A DNA stretch of 28,836 nucleotides from HGM05232 sp036661515 (lineage in GTDB: Bacteria > Bacteroidota > Bacteroidia > Bacteroidales > Muribaculaceae), in assembly GCA_036661515.1 (NCBI GenBank), contig JAVWYO010000020.1, positions 1-28,836 of the forward strand, written 5' to 3'. Numbering within the stretch: position 1 is the stretch's first letter; each line of letters starts with the position of its first letter. Shown here in pieces: positions 26,525 to 28,836 of this stretch. Both the position numbers and the translations under genes were made by a program. Under the pieces are notes generated by a model that was not told where the DNA came from, did no database searches, and saw nothing but the letters and a program-made list of their open reading frames with translations.

Positions 26525-28687
26525 ATGAAGAAGAAAAGTATTTTAATGTTTACACTCGCCATCTTTCTGTCGCTTTCGACAATGGCAAGTACTAATGATG
26601 TTGTATCTATGCAAAGTATGGTAAAACGTATTATACCTACTTATGCCGAGAACTTTCAGTTTAAAAAGACCAATTATGATAATGGTAAAGACTGTTTTAC
26701 TATTGAATCTAAGGGTAATAAAATTGTAATTAGTGGAAATAATGCCAATTCGATGGCTATGGGTCTTAATTACTATTTGAAATATTATTGCTTAACGAGT
26801 ATATCTTGGTATGCCGAAGTACCAGTTGAAATGCCTACGAGTCTTCCTGTGCTCAATGAGGTTATTAAAAAAGAGGCTAAAGTGCAGAAGCGCTTTTTCT
26901 TAAATTATTGTACCTATGGTTACACAATGCCTTATTGGCAATGGCATGAATGGGAGCGTTTAATTGATTGGATGGCATTAAACGGAGTTAATATGCCCCT
27001 CGCTATTACTGGTCAAGAGGCTGTATGGTATAAAGTATGGCAGAAATTAGGTATGACTGATAAAGAAATACGCTCATATTTTACTGGACCTACATATTTG
27101 CCATGGCATAGAATGGCAAATATAGATGGCTGGAATGGACCTCTACCTATGGAGTGGCTCGATAATCAAGTAAAGTTGCAAAAGAAGATACTTGCTCGTG
27201 AACGTGAGCTAAATATGAAACCAGTTTTGCCTGCATTTGCTGGACATGTCCCCGCTATGTTGAAAAAAATATATCCTAAAGCCGATATCCAATATTTGGG
27301 AGAATGGGCTGGATTTGATGATGCTTATCGTTGCCATTTTTTGAATCCAGAAGAGCCATTATTTGCAAAAATACAAAAGCTATTTTTGCAGGAACAAACA
27401 CGTTTATTTGGTACCGATCACATCTATGGCGTTGACCCATTTAATGAAGTTGACCCACCAAGTTGGGAACCTGAATATTTGAGTAAAGTATCAGCAGATA
27501 TGTATAAAACACTTACTGATGCCGACCCTAAAGCGGAGTGGATGCAAATGACTTGGATGTTTTATCATGATAGAAAACTTTGGACAGCTCCTCGCATAAA
27601 GGCGTTATTGACTGGTGTGCCAAAGGATAAAATGATTCTTCTTGATTATCATTGTGAAAACGTTGAGCTATGGAAAACCACTGAGAAATTTCATGCTCAA
27701 CCATATATATGGTGCTATTTAGGGAATTTTGGCGGAAATACAACTCTAACGGGTAATGTAAAAGAAAGTGGAGCGCGTCTTGATAACACTCTTGTTAATG
27801 GTGGAGCTAATTTTGAAGGAGTAGGCTCTACGCTTGAAGGTCTTGATGTTGCGCAGTTCCCGTATGAATATATTTTTGAAAAGGCATGGAATATAAATGA
27901 AAATGATAAAGAGTGGATAAATAGTCTTGCTGACCGTCATGCTGGGGTAGTTAGTGAACCAGTAAGAGAAGCTTGGAATATTTTATTCAATAAAATATAT
28001 GTTCAAGTACCTAAGACGTTGGGTGTATTGCCAAATCTTAGACCTGTAATGAATACCCCAAATAAACGCACAATAATTGACTATTCTAATGATACTCTTA
28101 TGATGGCGTGGGGAAAGTTGCTACAAGCCCCAAATTGTAACAGAGACGCTTTGAAACTTGATGTTATAACCGTTGGTCGTCAAGTCTTAGGTAATCTATT
28201 TTTATGCGAAAAAACTGAATTTGATAAAATGTATGAATCAAAGGATATTTTGGGACTTAAAGCAAGAGCAGCTAAGATGCATGAAATTATCAATGATATT
28301 GATTGCTTAAACGCATTCCACAAACGTTGTTCATTAGATAAGTGGATTGAAGATGCAAGAGCAATGGGTGATACCCCGCAAGTAAAAGATTATTATGAGA
28401 AAAATGCTCGTAATTTAATTACAACATGGGGTGGACGACTCAATGACTATGCAAGTCGTACGTGGGCTGGACTTTTGAATGATTATTATTCTAAACGATG
28501 GAAAATGTACACCGATGCTGTAATAACTGCTGTAGAGAATAATAATGAATTTGACCAAAAGGCATTGGATAAAGAGATAAGCGAATTTGAAAATGCTTGG
28601 GTCGATTCAACAACAAAAATTACAGTGACACCTAAGAAAGATATTTTACAATATGCTCGCTACCTTTTAAGTAAATACTCAAAATAA
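26525..28687 (+). CDS. GH89 alpha-N-acetylglucosaminidase, second copy
   Basis: A 720-residue protein with a signal peptide ending LSTMAS (about residue 22). Catalytic Glu are E308 in VDPFNEVDPP and E438 in GSTLEGLDV. The family motifs altered in the first copy are intact here: TGQEAVW (162-168) and AGHVPAM (239-245), and WHRM (194-197) is present in both. It is therefore the more canonical NAGLU-type enzyme, removing terminal alpha-GlcNAc. It lies 4 bp after the acetyltransferase gene, as expected if acetylation precedes hydrolysis. The two GH89 copies align over most of their length but are clearly diverged paralogues. A terminator follows at 28715. Confidence 0.93.
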   Translation: MKKKSILMFTLAIFLSLSTMASTNDVVSMQSMVKRIIPTYAENFQFKKTNYDNGKDCFTIESKGNKIVISGNNANSMAMGLNYYLKYYCLTSISWYAEVPVEMPTSLPVLNEVIKKEAKVQKRFFLNYCTYGYTMPYWQWHEWERLIDWMALNGVNMPLAITGQEAVWYKVWQKLGMTDKEIRSYFTGPTYLPWHRMANIDGWNGPLPMEWLDNQVKLQKKILARERELNMKPVLPAFAGHVPAMLKKIYPKADIQYLGEWAGFDDAYRCHFLNPEEPLFAKIQKLFLQEQTRLFGTDHIYGVDPFNEVDPPSWEPEYLSKVSADMYKTLTDADPKAEWMQMTWMFYHDRKLWTAPRIKALLTGVPKDKMILLDYHCENVELWKTTEKFHAQPYIWCYLGNFGGNTTLTGNVKESGARLDNTLVNGGANFEGVGSTLEGLDVAQFPYEYIFEKAWNINENDKEWINSLADRHAGVVSEPVREAWNILFNKIYVQVPKTLGVLPNLRPVMNTPNKRTIIDYSNDTLMMAWGKLLQAPNCNRDALKLDVITVGRQVLGNLFLCEKTEFDKMYESKDILGLKARAAKMHEIINDIDCLNAFHKRCSLDKWIEDARAMGDTPQVKDYYEKNARNLITTWGGRLNDYASRTWAGLLNDYYSKRWKMYTDAVITAVENNNEFDQKALDKEISEFENAWVDSTTKITVTPKKDILQYARYLLSKYSK

Positions 28688-28714
28688 AGTATTTTGCAAA
28701 ACTGAATAAACAAT

Positions 28715-28750
28715 AAAAGCATTGATAACCAACAGGTTATCAATGCTTTT
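28715..28750 (+). terminator. Strong terminator between the GH89 operon and the convergent tRNA gene
   Basis: AAAAGCATTGATAACC (28715-28730) pairs perfectly with GGTTATCAATGCTTTT (28735-28750) around an AACA loop: a 16-bp stem followed by T residues. Because the left flank is A-rich, it can end transcripts from both strands, the operon on the + strand and tRNA-Pro on the - strand, whose 3' end is only 9 bases away. Confidence 0.9.
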
Positions 28751-28759
28751 TGATTACAG

Positions 28760-28835
28760 TCGGGGTGACAAGATTCGAACTTGCGACCACACGCCCCCCA
28801 GACGCGTACTCTAAACCGGGCTGAGCTACACCCCG
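28760..28835 (-). tRNA. tRNA-Pro (anticodon GGG)
   Basis: On the - strand, a 76-base cloverleaf: acceptor CGGGGTG/CACCCCG with discriminator A, D stem GCTC/GAGT, anticodon stem CGCGT/GCGTG (two G-U pairs) with loop CTGGGGG giving anticodon GGG, and T arm GCAAG-TTCGAAT-CTTGT. The 3' CCA is not encoded; the bases after the discriminator are CTG. The gene fills the right edge of the window and is convergent with the GH89 operon. Confidence 0.95.
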
Positions 28836-28836
28836 A

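Noticed and set aside
20822..28687. Heparan sulfate degradation locus
   Set aside because: GH89 and HGSNAT-like genes fit, but no sulfatase, sulfamidase, heparin lyase or glucuronidase appears in the window.
1..28836. CRISPR array, insertion sequence or prophage
   Set aside because: No spaced direct repeats, transposase, integrase or phage genes were seen.

Overview
The window is AT-rich DNA from a Bacteroidota chromosome, most likely order Bacteroidales. The evidence is a SusC/SusD pair with its own ECF sigma and FecR-type anti-sigma, STN-domain TonB-dependent transduction, glycoside hydrolases of typical Bacteroidota families, C-terminal type IX secretion (T9SS) sorting domains, and a tRNA gene without an encoded CCA. 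The genus cannot be fixed from sequence alone. All 18 protein genes lie on the + strand; only the tRNA at the right edge is on the - strand. No transposase, integrase or CRISPR array is visible.

Block 1 (1-7195, closed by a terminator at 7220-7263) is the tail of an enzyme operon: a 5'-truncated GH43-like enzyme with discoidin and FN3 domains, a GH144-type putative endo-beta-1,2-glucanase, a GH3 beta-glucosidase, an endonuclease/exonuclease/phosphatase (EEP) family hydrolase and a class C beta-lactamase-like serine hydrolase. GH144 next to GH3 suggests beta-1,2-glucan breakdown; the EEP protein and serine hydrolase could remove substituents.

Block 2 (7532-20713, terminator 20747-20796) is a polysaccharide utilization locus: ECF sigma, FecR, SusC with STN domain, SusD, then three different EEP hydrolases, a GH127 enzyme and a right-handed beta-helix protein. 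The three EEP proteins carry three different export signals (lipoprotein, plain signal peptide, T9SS tail), so one fold seems to be sent to several compartments. The repeated phosphoesterase fold suggests a phosphate- or phosphodiester-containing glycoconjugate.

Block 3 (20822-28687, terminator 28715-28750) is a tight operon: GH89 alpha-N-acetylglucosaminidase, glycerate kinase, GntP-type permease, a membrane acetyltransferase resembling lysosomal HGSNAT, and a second, diverged GH89. Acetyltransferase plus GH89 mirrors the lysosomal acetylate-then-hydrolyse treatment of terminal alpha-glucosamine. No sulfatase or sulfamidase is present, and the embedded glycerate genes are unexplained. A convergent tRNA-Pro(GGG) closes the window.

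The most interesting observations are the multi-compartment EEP set beside SusCD and the HGSNAT/GH89/glycerate operon. Substrates proposed here are inferences.
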